Positions 27,100-34,574 of a DNA stretch of 63,671 bases are shown in pieces. The DNA is from Gammaproteobacteria bacterium (GTDB taxonomy: Bacteria > Pseudomonadota > Gammaproteobacteria > JABCZS01). Both the position numbers and the translations under genes were made by a program. Position 1 is the stretch's first letter; each line of letters starts with the position of its first letter. The notes beneath the pieces are model-generated. The model was not told the DNA's origin, did no database searches, and saw only the letters and a program-made list of their open reading frames with translations. Location: NCBI GenBank assembly GCA_021773275.1, contig JAJFKJ010000005.1, positions 1 through 63,671 of the forward strand, in the 5' to 3' direction.

Positions 27100-27660
27100 T
27101 TATGCAAAACTATGCAAATGTGAATAGCTTCCCCCTATTTTTTTATATAATTTTCTTTCTAATTCATCTCTCTTTTCAATAAGTTCGTTGAAAACAAGTT
27201 GGTATTTTGGTTCCCAGATGTTTTTCCAGTGCTTACTTGAAACACCGCACATTCTCGCCAACTCTACACGCTTATATTGAACTCTTCCATCACCAAAGCA
27301 TTTTTCACAAGAAGTTAATTTTAAAACCCCTGTTCCTTTACAGATTCTACATATTCTTGGAGACATAAACTCCACCAACGCTGTTTCGCACATTCGCCCT
27401 AAAAGCTCCACATCGTCAGCACAAGTCCAATCATCCTTGCTGGCTATTTGTTGCGTCTTCCGCAACAAATGCCGTAATAGACAAGTTCGTGAACCCTGGT
27501 TCTGGTTAACATACCAATTACCAAAATGGTAAATCACATCATCGCCTTTTAGTGAGGCTACGATATCAAAGGCTGTTAAACCGGGCCTGGAAGATTTCTC
27601 CGAGTATTGAAGGTTAACACCACTAGGTGAAAATTTAGTCAAGTGCTCAAGTATGCTCAT
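27100..27660 (-). CDS. Lambda-Q-like transcription antiterminator
   Basis: A 186-residue protein with the Q (Antiterm) family layout. The start SILEHLTKFSPSG resembles the lambda Q start. A central DnaJ-like zinc module CRICKGTG ... CEKCFGDG (about residues 103-124) matches CRDCHGTG ... CGRCKGVG of lambda Q. A C-terminal helix region with WKNIWEPKYQLVFNEL parallels the lambda W-x-x-x-V-x-P-L-Y-D-A-L segment. Q proteins bind a late promoter and modify RNA polymerase to ignore terminators. The AGGAG box is well placed. A terminator and then the transfer-region genes follow directly, so this is the likely activator of the operon. Confidence 0.72.
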   Translation of the reverse strand: MSILEHLTKFSPSGVNLQYSEKSSRPGLTAFDIVASLKGDDVIYHFGNWYVNQNQGSRTCLLRHLLRKTQQIASKDDWTCADDVELLGRMCETALVEFMSPRICRICKGTGVLKLTSCEKCFGDGRVQYKRVELARMCGVSSKHWKNIWEPKYQLVFNELIEKRDELERKLYKKIGGSYSHLHSFA

Positions 27661-27690
27661 TGTATTTCTCCTGTTCTAATTGCTAAGCGT

Positions 27691-27748
27691 GCAGCCAGCC
27701 ATACTGTGCAAGGGGAAGTGTAGGACTTCCCCTACATAGTAGGGCTGC
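27691..27748. promoter_or_regulatory. Structured element (nested hairpins) upstream of the Q-like gene
   Basis: A perfect 9-bp stem AGGGGAAGT/ACTTCCCCT (27711-27719 and 27725-27733, loop of 5) is enclosed by a 6-bp outer stem GCAGCC/GGCTGC (27691-27696 and 27743-27748). It lies 30 to 90 bases upstream of the Q-like start, where a leader RNA would fold. It could be an attenuator or protein-binding RNA structure. No long T-run follows on either strand. Confidence 0.45.
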
Positions 27749-27938
27749 ACATGCACAGTGACGTAAGTAGTTGACAAATAAAAGTAAAAAACTGTGCATA
27801 TTGTTAAAAGTAGATTTGCACATGCACAGTTGCTTTTGACGTAACAAATTGTTTTCAAATAGTTTGTCGCAGTGCAACTGTGCAAGCTGTGCAATTGCAC
27901 AGTGAAAATTTGCACAGTTTTGCACAGTTTTGCACAGT
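27703..27938. repeat. Iteron-like cluster of nine TGCACAGT boxes
   Basis: The octamer TGCACAGT (either strand) occurs at 27703(-), 27752(+), 27791(-), 27823(+), 27877(-), 27896(+), 27911(+), 27921(+) and 27931(+). The last three are direct repeats with a 10-base period (TGCACAGTTT), so they lie on the same face of the helix. The cluster sits between the RepA-like ATPase gene and the Q-like gene. It resembles plasmid iterons or a multi-site operator. It may be the replication or transfer origin of the excised element, or the control region of the Q-like gene. Confidence 0.75.
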
Positions 27939-27974
27939 TGCCAGCTACAGAAAAACCTTCTAGATGCTTTCATA

Positions 27975-28979
27975 TCAAACAACCTCAAATAGAATTTTCT
28001 GACGATTGGTTCTATTGATTTTCACATCGGGATGGGTTTTTAAAGTCTCTATTAGGTTATAAGCAGAACGCCTCGAAACACCCAAAGAATGTTCCAGATT
28101 GTCACGTAATTGACTGCTGCTTAGCAGAATATTCGATTCCCGTATAATGCTTATCGCTTTCTCTACTTTTTCGCTTCGCTTATTTGATTTTTGTACTTCT
28201 TGCCAACAGCCGATATCACGGTTCAGATATATATGTTGGCTTTCTGGTGATTTCTGATGCCGTGTATCGTAATGCACGTCTACACGCTCATTTGATCTTG
28301 ATAATAAAATTCCTGTGTCATACCAACCCTGCCAAGCACCACTACCCCGAATATTTGAAAACAAGGACATATCGCTTTCATCCCGAGTTTTTTTGAGGTG
28401 ATGAATAAGAACCATGGCTGGGTTTGAATCCACAGAGTTCTGCAAACCAACAACACGATCATAAAGAAGTTCTGAAACTTCTTTAGATGAATTTTCATCT
28501 ACTGATGAAAAGCTTATTATTGGGTCTATCCCAATAATGTCTGGCTGTACTCCAATCGCTATGTTTTTTAAATCATTCCAATCACGGTTATTCATTAAGT
28601 CAAGGTTTAATCGACTTGAAATATAAATATTCTCGTCAGCCAGGGATTTTTGTTCAAAATAAACTGATTTTTCAAAAACACTGATTCTTTCCTCAAGGTA
28701 TGCTTCGTGAATCTCAGCTTGAAGGTATAACACCTTTAACGGGGTCGAAAAATTTTCACCTAAAAATTTTCCACCACAGGAAGCTTTCAAAACCATTTCT
28801 ATGAAAAAATCTGACTTCCCCACTTTTGGAGCGCCAGCAATTAACATTCTATACCCTTGTGCCAACACTCTATTCTTCCAATATTCTTTTGGCATTTTAT
28901 GCGCTAACTTCTTTAGATCGCCAAAACTATCAATGACGATTCTTCTATTATTAACAGTATTTTGAAACATGTTTACCAT
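27975..28979 (-). CDS. RepA-like hexameric ATPase/helicase (AAA_25 type)
   Basis: A 334-residue protein. Walker A is IAGAPKVGKSDF (about residues 47-58), a strand with LYLQAE follows, and a Walker B-like DIIGIDPIISF and the HHLKKTRD motif come later. These are the RSF1010 RepA/AAA_25 signatures. The C-terminal 70 residues look like a winged helix (LLSSSQLRDNL, SRRSAYNLIETL). Such proteins act as replicative helicases of plasmids and integrative elements. Its neighbourhood (iteron-like array on one side, a 25-bp inverted repeat on the other) suggests autonomous replication of the excised element. Confidence 0.78.
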   Translation of the reverse strand: MVNMFQNTVNNRRIVIDSFGDLKKLAHKMPKEYWKNRVLAQGYRMLIAGAPKVGKSDFFIEMVLKASCGGKFLGENFSTPLKVLYLQAEIHEAYLEERISVFEKSVYFEQKSLADENIYISSRLNLDLMNNRDWNDLKNIAIGVQPDIIGIDPIISFSSVDENSSKEVSELLYDRVVGLQNSVDSNPAMVLIHHLKKTRDESDMSLFSNIRGSGAWQGWYDTGILLSRSNERVDVHYDTRHQKSPESQHIYLNRDIGCWQEVQKSNKRSEKVEKAISIIRESNILLSSSQLRDNLEHSLGVSRRSAYNLIETLKTHPDVKINRTNRQKILFEVV

Positions 28980-29039
28980 CTCAGATTAATATTTACCTGA
29001 CACTACCTCAACAAATAAGGCAAAACAATAAAACCTCAA

Positions 29040-29106
29040 AAAACTATCCCAATGTGAATAGAAATGACAGTTACCTTCATTTTTCTATTCACATTGGGAT
29101 AGTTTT
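29040..29106. repeat. Perfect 25-bp inverted repeat in the repA-xis intergenic region
   Basis: Bases 29040-29064 are the exact reverse complement of 29082-29106, with a 17-base spacer. The arm contains ACTATCCCAATGTGAATAG. It lies between the leftward RepA-like gene and the rightward excisionase/integrase genes. A cruciform or hairpin with a 25-bp stem is possible. It may be a two-site operator for divergent transcription, a single-strand or transfer origin, or a bidirectional terminator, although the stem is AT-rich for the latter. Confidence 0.85.
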
Positions 29107-29184
29107 AGCATTTTGAATTGCATTAAGTTTAAAAGAAATTTAACCTGGATTTGTACATATTTATTAGCAGGGAATAACTGTGCA

Positions 29185-29493
29185 ATGACAACACTAACGT
29201 TACAAGAAGCTGCTGGTTTTTTGCAAATCCACCCAAGCACACTACAAGATCGTGTAAAAAGAGGGTTAATCCCTGGTGCAAAGGTTGGAAAGCGGTGGGT
29301 GTTTATTGAGGCTGATCTTGCTGATTTTGTTAGAAAAAGGTATCCTAGTAGCGGGGAAAGGCTGCAAGGCTTCCGAAATAAGGAGGTAATGCAATGTCTA
29401 TCTACAAACGTGGAAACGTGTACTGGGCAAGGTTCACAGCACCCAATGGACAGCGAATATATCGCTCTGCTGGGACTGAGAACAAAAGACTAG
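29185..29493 (+). CDS. Excisionase-like helix-turn-helix protein
   Basis: The frame is open from 29113, but the ATG at 29185 gives MTTLTLQEAAGFLQIHPSTL, the usual start of MerR/HTH_17-type DNA-binding proteins (xis/AlpA-like). The HTH runs to about residue 50 (GAKVGKRWVFIEADLADFV). The product has about 102 residues. Its last 33 codons overlap the integrase start in another frame, so the two genes are tightly linked. It probably directs excision or regulates the integrase. Confidence 0.72.
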   Translation: MTTLTLQEAAGFLQIHPSTLQDRVKRGLIPGAKVGKRWVFIEADLADFVRKRYPSSGERLQGFRNKEVMQCLSTNVETCTGQGSQHPMDSEYIALLGLRTKD

Positions 29494-30389
29494 CGCAAGA
29501 ATTCCACGATAAACTTAAAGCTGAAGTGTGGCGAATTGCTAAATTAGGTGACAAACCTAAGTATTTATGGCAAGACGCTGCAAAACGCTGGCTAAAGGAA
29601 AGGGGTGACAAAAGGAGCATTCGTGACGACAAACGGTTTTTACGATGGTTCCATTCATATCTTTATGACATGGAGTTAATCAATGTTGATAAGGCTCTTG
29701 TTGAAAAGCTTATCCAGCTAAGGTTGAACGAGGGTGTTAAAAATGCCACCGTTAACCGAACCTTTAGCCTATTACGTGCGATTTTAAGTCGCGCAAAATG
29801 TGAGTGGGAGTGGCTTGAAAAAGTTCCAAAAATTCGGATTTTATCTGAGCCGCCAGGACGCGACAGATTTTTATCTGATGATGAAGTGAAAAGGCTCTTT
29901 TCCGAGCTTCCACCCCACTTACGCGAAATGTGTATTTTTGCACTTGCGACAGGAGTACGCCTTGCAAATGTTGTTGGCCTGCAATGGAGCCGAGTTAACC
30001 TTGAGAAGGGTCTTGCTTGGGTTATCGCTGACGACGCAAAGGCTGGGAGACCCATAGGGGTGCCATTGAACAAGGACGCATTAAATGTTCTTGTTAGAAT
30101 GCATGGCAAACATCCTCAGTATGTTTTTACATACAAAAGGAACCCTATAAAATCTCCAAATGGTCGTGCTTGGCGAAATGCGTTAAAACGTGCTGGGATT
30201 AAAAATTTCCGCTGGCATGATTTACGTCATACGTGGGCAACTCGTCATGTAACAAATGGCACGCCGCCACATGTGTTGCAACAATTGGGTGGGTGGTCAA
30301 GTTACCGCTCAATGCAAAATTATGCACATTTATTTGTTGATTATACAAAGGAGTACATAGGTAATGTTGAATTTTACGAACAAGTTTGA
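29394..30389 (+). CDS. int: Tyrosine recombinase (integrase)
   Basis: A 331-residue site-specific recombinase. An Arm-type N-terminus (SIYKRGNVYWARFTAPNG) and SAM-like core-binding domain (about 60-145) precede the catalytic domain. Catalytic residues are all visible: Arg189 (ATGVRLANV), Lys216 (DDAKAGRP), His275 and Arg278 (WHDLRHTWA), Trp301 in the His/Trp position (LGGWSS) and Tyr310 (SMQNYAHL). It points towards the tRNA-Lys gene 98 bases away, as expected for an integrase beside its attachment site. Confidence 0.94.
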   Translation: MSIYKRGNVYWARFTAPNGQRIYRSAGTENKRLAQEFHDKLKAEVWRIAKLGDKPKYLWQDAAKRWLKERGDKRSIRDDKRFLRWFHSYLYDMELINVDKALVEKLIQLRLNEGVKNATVNRTFSLLRAILSRAKCEWEWLEKVPKIRILSEPPGRDRFLSDDEVKRLFSELPPHLREMCIFALATGVRLANVVGLQWSRVNLEKGLAWVIADDAKAGRPIGVPLNKDALNVLVRMHGKHPQYVFTYKRNPIKSPNGRAWRNALKRAGIKNFRWHDLRHTWATRHVTNGTPPHVLQQLGGWSSYRSMQNYAHLFVDYTKEYIGNVEFYEQV

Positions 30390-30486
30390 CAACAAGTTCG
30401 ATACAATTTTGGGACAGCCTGTGTTTTTAGTGCTCGAAAGGTTGTTAACTAAAACTCTATATCTTCTTGTTTTTATTAGAGAAAAC

Positions 30487-30510
30487 TGGTGGGTCGTGAT
30501 GGATTCGAAC
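30487..30510. other. Probable attachment site (element/tRNA junction)
   Basis: The 3' end of the tRNA-Lys gene faces the integrase, so the core crossover sequence is expected in the T-arm/acceptor part of the tRNA. No second copy of this sequence was noticed elsewhere in the window. The exact limits of the core are therefore unknown. Confidence 0.4.
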
Positions 30511-30562
30511 CATCGACCAGCGGATTAAAAGTCCGATGCTCTACCAACTGAGCTAACGACCC
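30487..30562 (-). tRNA. tRNA-Lys (anticodon UUU)
   Basis: The minus strand folds as a tRNA: acceptor stem GGGTCGT/ACGACCC, D-arm GCTCAGTTGGTAGAGC, anticodon loop CTTTTAA (UUU, lysine), T-arm with GGTTCGAATCC, discriminator A and encoded CCA. The gene is intact next to the integrated element, so integration restored its 3' end. Confidence 0.95.
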
Positions 30563-30643
30563 AAATAGCATGTTTGCTAGGATGTTGTAATCATACTAAA
30601 ATTGCTGAAAATTGCAAGGGGGCGATTACCGGCCCAAGTACAA

Positions 30644-32386
30644 TTACTTATGCCCACCAGGCAGCATTTTAGTCTTTACTGCAAGAACAACCTGATGTGT
30701 CGTGGGTTGCTTTGAGTGACTTTGAGCAAATAAGCCATTCAGTGATGCCGCTCCTGTATGGGTTTGACTACGCTTTTCAAGCTCTGCCTGAATCTTGCTT
30801 GCAAGGTCTTCCAGCTTCTTCATATCAGCCTTCAACTCCTTTACTGTCGCCTTGGGAGTCTCTTTACGATTGATTTCTCCATACAAAGCAGTTAAACGCC
30901 CAAAGCTTTGAGCTTCGTCAGTCGACGGTGGAACTATGCCTTTATTTTTATGAATGAATGCCAAAATATTGCGTGTTTTAGCATACAAGGTCTGCCCATC
31001 GGACTTTTGATCTGTCGCCTCTAATTCCGCTATTAGTTTGAACAAAGGATTTTTTTGTAAAAAATCTGCCAAGGCTGCCATTCCAAATTGCTTCGCATGC
31101 TCTGAAAGCTGGCCAGCCTGCAACAACTCACTGAATGCACGAATTGCCATCGGGCCATGGTTGGTAAATGCGTCATCGATGAACTCACCAAAGGGCACAA
31201 TTTTTACGGCTAGGGCATCGTCGCCCGCACCTGGCCGCAAACCAAGCTCTGCAAGCTGCGCATCTTGCTGCGCAAGATTTTCTGCAAATAGTATAAACAT
31301 CGAAGTTGCCATATAGGCATCATCAGTGTTTCGGCGGTCAGCTGTATTTGGGAATTCCTCAGTTTTAATCAATTTATCTTTAAAAAGATTAGCTGCTTTC
31401 GCATATTGTTTTGGCAATCCATTTTTATAAGCCTCGACCAGTATATGCGCCGCCAGTTGCTTAAGCGCAGGTATTTGTGAACCAATTAAAGCATCGGCAA
31501 GCTCGCGTATTTGGCCTGCACTTTCCAGCGTAGTGAAATCTACTTTTTTCATTTCCGCTATTACAAGATTTTTGTCGTCATCTGGTAAATTAAAATCACC
31601 TATTTTTTTCAATATATGAGCAAGTAGTTGGTGTTCATGTTTGCTATCCTTGAGGGCTCTATCTAACAATAAACTACCACCCGAACCTACTTTAAACAAA
31701 GCGCCAGAGTAATATTCTTCCAGTATTTCATCAATAACCTTATCAATACCCTGCCCCATGCCACCCACAAAAGCTGCGGCTTTTGAACCGGGTGTGTCGC
31801 CAGGGCGTTCAATGGCACGCAATACAAGCTGGCCGCTGCGCACAGAAAACACGACGGAATCAACTGCTGGGTTAACGCCGAAGTTGCCCAATACTTTCAT
31901 CGGTCGTGACAGCCCATCAAACACAGGTGGTGAATAATCGGGGTGGATTAAATTTAAATTTTTTGCAAACGTAAACTGTTCTTCTGCTGTGATGCATCTT
32001 AAGCGGCGTGCTTGTAGTTGCTTTTTTCTGGCTGAATCTGGCTCGGCTTGCATGGCTGCATCAAGCTCAGAAATTAATCTGTCACGCGCTGCTTTACCAT
32101 AGGGAATATACCAAGCCGCTTGGGAAAGATGCTCATCATAAATTTCAGCTAGACGCTCCCAGGCTTTTTCATTGTGCACGTCTTTTAATGTAACACTGCC
32201 TTTTGAAATAGTGATGCCCAACTCAGGTTCATTAATTTCTATACTTGCTTTGGCCAGATCAGGGTTAAACTGAAAAAAACCATGCTCTTCTTGCCACTCA
32301 AGCATACGGGCAAGATTATTTAAACTGTAAGCTTGGGTGATAGCGGAAAGTTGTTTTGATAAAATTGCATCTTTGAGTGTAGGCAT
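30644..32386 (-). CDS. Uncharacterised protein with a possible degenerate NUDT9-like Nudix domain
   Basis: A 580-residue soluble protein. Around residues 150-230 the pattern YSPPVFDGLSRPMKVLG, NPAVDSVVF, LVLRAIERPGD, then FVGGM and DEILEEY resembles NUDT9-type ADP-ribose hydrolases (W/FGxNxAxD, LQFVAIxRxD, PGGM, REFxEE). The Nudix box is shortened by about four residues and its Arg is replaced, but the EIxEE glutamates remain. The remainder is helical, with a coiled-coil near 520-550. It lies just outside the element. It could be an effector or an ADP-ribose-binding protein; this is a pattern match only. Confidence 0.42.
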   Translation of the reverse strand: MPTLKDAILSKQLSAITQAYSLNNLARMLEWQEEHGFFQFNPDLAKASIEINEPELGITISKGSVTLKDVHNEKAWERLAEIYDEHLSQAAWYIPYGKAARDRLISELDAAMQAEPDSARKKQLQARRLRCITAEEQFTFAKNLNLIHPDYSPPVFDGLSRPMKVLGNFGVNPAVDSVVFSVRSGQLVLRAIERPGDTPGSKAAAFVGGMGQGIDKVIDEILEEYYSGALFKVGSGGSLLLDRALKDSKHEHQLLAHILKKIGDFNLPDDDKNLVIAEMKKVDFTTLESAGQIRELADALIGSQIPALKQLAAHILVEAYKNGLPKQYAKAANLFKDKLIKTEEFPNTADRRNTDDAYMATSMFILFAENLAQQDAQLAELGLRPGAGDDALAVKIVPFGEFIDDAFTNHGPMAIRAFSELLQAGQLSEHAKQFGMAALADFLQKNPLFKLIAELEATDQKSDGQTLYAKTRNILAFIHKNKGIVPPSTDEAQSFGRLTALYGEINRKETPKATVKELKADMKKLEDLASKIQAELEKRSQTHTGAASLNGLFAQSHSKQPTTHQVVLAVKTKMLPGGHK

Positions 32387-32454
32387 GATAAATCCTCCTG
32401 TATAAAATACTTGAATTCAGCGTATAGAAAACAAACAGGAAGTGCAACTTTATT

Positions 32455-33099
32455 TTAGCGACCAGGTTCTTCGCCCCAGATCACCTTGTGCAACTGGACT
32501 TGCATGCGCACAGGTAAATTATCTTGAAGAATCCAATCAGCCAGTTCTGCAGGCTTAAGCGTTTGATAGACGGGTGAAAATAAAATTTCGCATTTTTCAT
32601 TTAACTTGAGCTCAACGATTTTTTCTTTAGACCAATCGTAATCTTCACGATTTGTTATTACAAACTTGATTTGATCTTGTTTTTTAATAAAATCTAAATT
32701 TTCATAGCGATTGCGATCAACTTCGAGTGAACCAGGTGTTTTTAAATCCATAATTTTTACAACGCGCTCATCAATTGGCGAGATATCAATCGCACCACTG
32801 GTTTCTATCGAAACAGTGTAACCTTTGTCGCAAAGTTCTTTTAATAGTGGAATGCAGTTTTTTTGTGCGAGGGGTTCGCCTCCGGTAACACAAATATATC
32901 GAGGCTTATAAGATGCGACCTTTTCGAGGATTTGCTCAATAGAGCTCTTCTCACCACCTGTAAAGGCATATTCAGTATCGCAATAGCCACAGCGTAAGGG
33001 GCAGCCCGTTAAGCGTATAAAGACAGTGGGCAAGCCCACGAACGTAGACTCACCTTGTAAGGAATAAAAGATTTCTGTGATACGTAGCTGTTGGTTCAT
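32455..33099 (-). CDS. queE: 7-carboxy-7-deazaguanine synthase (radical SAM)
   Basis: A 214-residue radical-SAM enzyme of queuosine biosynthesis, converting carboxy-tetrahydropterin to 7-carboxy-7-deazaguanine. Start MNQQLRITEIFYSLQGES at 33099 is preferred because AGGA stands seven bases upstream; the frame extends eight codons further. The cluster motif GCPLRCGYCDT (CxxxCxxC) and the VTGGEPLAQ motif are intact. It is the last gene of the Tol-Pal block, a common arrangement in gammaproteobacteria. Confidence 0.95.
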   Translation of the reverse strand: MNQQLRITEIFYSLQGESTFVGLPTVFIRLTGCPLRCGYCDTEYAFTGGEKSSIEQILEKVASYKPRYICVTGGEPLAQKNCIPLLKELCDKGYTVSIETSGAIDISPIDERVVKIMDLKTPGSLEVDRNRYENLDFIKKQDQIKFVITNREDYDWSKEKIVELKLNEKCEILFSPVYQTLKPAELADWILQDNLPVRMQVQLHKVIWGEEPGR

Positions 33100-33125
33100 A
33101 ATTTTTCCTGTCGCGCTACGCACGA

Positions 33126-33152
33126 CCGGGTCGCATGCAATGCGACCCCTAC
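33126..33152. repeat. 27-bp dispersed repeat with internal palindrome
   Basis: The stem GGGTCGCA/TGCGACCC encloses a 5-base loop. The same 27-base layout (CCGGGTCGCA, variable centre, GCGACCCCTAC-like end) recurs in inverse orientation at 61584-61610. The copy here lies between queE and cpoB and may act as a mobile short repeat or an mRNA hairpin. Confidence 0.65.
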
Positions 33153-33162
33153 TTCTTTACAA

Positions 33163-34029
33163 TCAATCTTCTGCCATAGGGTCGATGGCGACATTCTGTT
33201 TAATCTGAATGACGCGTTGGTCTGCTAGACGTGCAACACTGCTATTCGGATATTTTTGCTTTACTTGCGTAAGCGTTGCGATGGCTTGGTCATATTGACC
33301 CGCTGCATCGTAAACATAACCCAACTTTAACATTGCATCCCCTGCTTTTTGATGCAATGGGTATCGCTCAATCACAGCCTGAAATGATGCTTCAGCTTTA
33401 TCTAAATCATCATAAATAACATGCGTTTCGCCTAACCAGTAATAAGCATTCGCAGTGTACTGACCTTCAGGGTTGTCTTGCAAGTAAGCATCAAATGCAT
33501 CAATGGCTGCAGCGTAACGCTGATTTTGCAATAAGCTATAAGCAGCTTGATAAGCTTCTTGTTCACTATTCCCAGAAACAGACTGAACAGCAAGCACTTC
33601 ACCTACAACTTGCCCATCAGCACTGGGTGCAACAGCAGCCAAAGGCTCAGGCTTAGCTGTACTTGTATCTTCAGCTAGATCTTGGCGAATTTCTGAAATG
33701 CGTTGATCCAAATCAGCATATAAATCACGCTGGCGCGTATGCAACTGCTGAATTTCATTTTCGCTGACTTCTAACATGCCGCGCAAAGTTTGCAATTCTT
33801 CTTGCATCCATTGTATCTGCTGCGTTAGATCATAACTGTCAGGGTTAGCACTTAATTGTGGCGCCGTGCTAGCACTGCGTGTGCGTACTTCACTGACTTC
33901 CGGCGCTGTGCTAGCACTGCGTGTGCGTGCTTCACTGACTTCCGGCAAAATCAGCTCCATTTCAGCCTGGGCAGTTAAAACTGCCAGGCTGAGTCCGGCC
34001 ACAAGACCAATTTTCTTAAACATATTCAT
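33163..34029 (-). CDS. cpoB: CpoB (YbgF), Tol-Pal associated cell-division coordinator
   Basis: A 288-residue periplasmic protein with a signal peptide (GLVAGLSLAVLTAQAE), a trimeric coiled-coil around residues 65-115, and C-terminal TPRs (EAYQAAYSLLQNQRYAAAI, YWLGETHVIYDDLDKAE, YVYDAAGQYDQAIATL). It coordinates outer-membrane constriction with peptidoglycan synthesis through TolA and PBP1B. Near residues 30-60 a 14-residue segment (xSExRTRSASTAP) is present twice. It directly follows pal. Confidence 0.93.
   Translation of the reverse strand: MNMFKKIGLVAGLSLAVLTAQAEMELILPEVSEARTRSASTAPEVSEVRTRSASTAPQLSANPDSYDLTQQIQWMQEELQTLRGMLEVSENEIQQLHTRQRDLYADLDQRISEIRQDLAEDTSTAKPEPLAAVAPSADGQVVGEVLAVQSVSGNSEQEAYQAAYSLLQNQRYAAAIDAFDAYLQDNPEGQYTANAYYWLGETHVIYDDLDKAEASFQAVIERYPLHQKAGDAMLKLGYVYDAAGQYDQAIATLTQVKQKYPNSSVARLADQRVIQIKQNVAIDPMAED
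33862..33945. repeat. 42-bp tandem duplication inside cpoB
   Basis: GTGCTAGCACTGCGTGTGCG recurs with a 42-base period (33866 and 33908), adding 14 codons in frame in the linker between signal peptide and coiled-coil. Confidence 0.8.
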
Positions 34030-34556
34030 TAGCGCTTCTCATACGCAATTACAGCACGACGGTTATATTTCCATATAGACTCATCATGTCCGCGCATTGC
34101 TGGCTTTTCCTTACCGTAGCTAACAACTGAAATCTGGCTTGATTTCGCACCATCAGCAACCATAATTTGCTTTAATGCTTGTGCACGTCGTTCACCTAAA
34201 GCAATATTATATTCACTGCTACCACGGTCATCCGTGTGACCTTCAACGCGGATATGCGCATTTGGATGGTCTTTCAGGTATTTCGCGTGTGCGTTTAAAG
34301 CGCGCATGTAGTTGGGATGCACCGTGCTTGAGTTTAGAGCAAAGTAAAATGTTTCACGTTGCAATAAAGCATCGTAGTCCATTTTCGCTAGATCTTTTCC
34401 CCAAAAACGATCATCTTCACTGACCCCGTAAGAATCTGTAGTCGATTTACTTAAAGAGCTACCACTTGAACTGCTGTTACCGCCTTTGCCGGCACAACTT
34501 GCTAATACTACGCCTGCCAATATTAAACAAGCTAATTTTGTTAGTTTACTAATCAT
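34029..34556 (-). CDS. pal: Pal, peptidoglycan-associated lipoprotein
   Basis: A 175-residue outer-membrane lipoprotein. The lipobox is LASCAG (Cys at residue 21), followed by a Ser/Gly-rich linker and an OmpA-like domain with ALNAHAKYLKDHPNAHIRVE, the EGHTDDRGSSEYNIALGERR peptidoglycan-binding motif and YNRRAVIAY. It anchors the outer membrane to the cell wall and binds TolB. It shares base 34029 with cpoB. Confidence 0.96.
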   Translation of the reverse strand: MISKLTKLACLILAGVVLASCAGKGGNSSSSGSSLSKSTTDSYGVSEDDRFWGKDLAKMDYDALLQRETFYFALNSSTVHPNYMRALNAHAKYLKDHPNAHIRVEGHTDDRGSSEYNIALGERRAQALKQIMVADGAKSSQISVVSYGKEKPAMRGHDESIWKYNRRAVIAYEKR

Positions 34557-34574
34557 TACATCACTCCTTGTTGC

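Noticed and set aside
27703-27938. CRISPR array
   Set aside because: Repeats are only 8-10 bp, on both strands and irregularly spaced, with no spacers of constant length and no cas genes.
27683-27988. Open frames of 79 and 101 codons across the TGCACAGT array
   Set aside because: Their sequence is dictated by the repeats, they lack ribosome-binding sites, and no family is recognisable.
28980-29184. The 25-bp inverted repeat as an IS remnant
   Set aside because: No transposase fragment or target duplication is visible and the spacer is only 17 bases.
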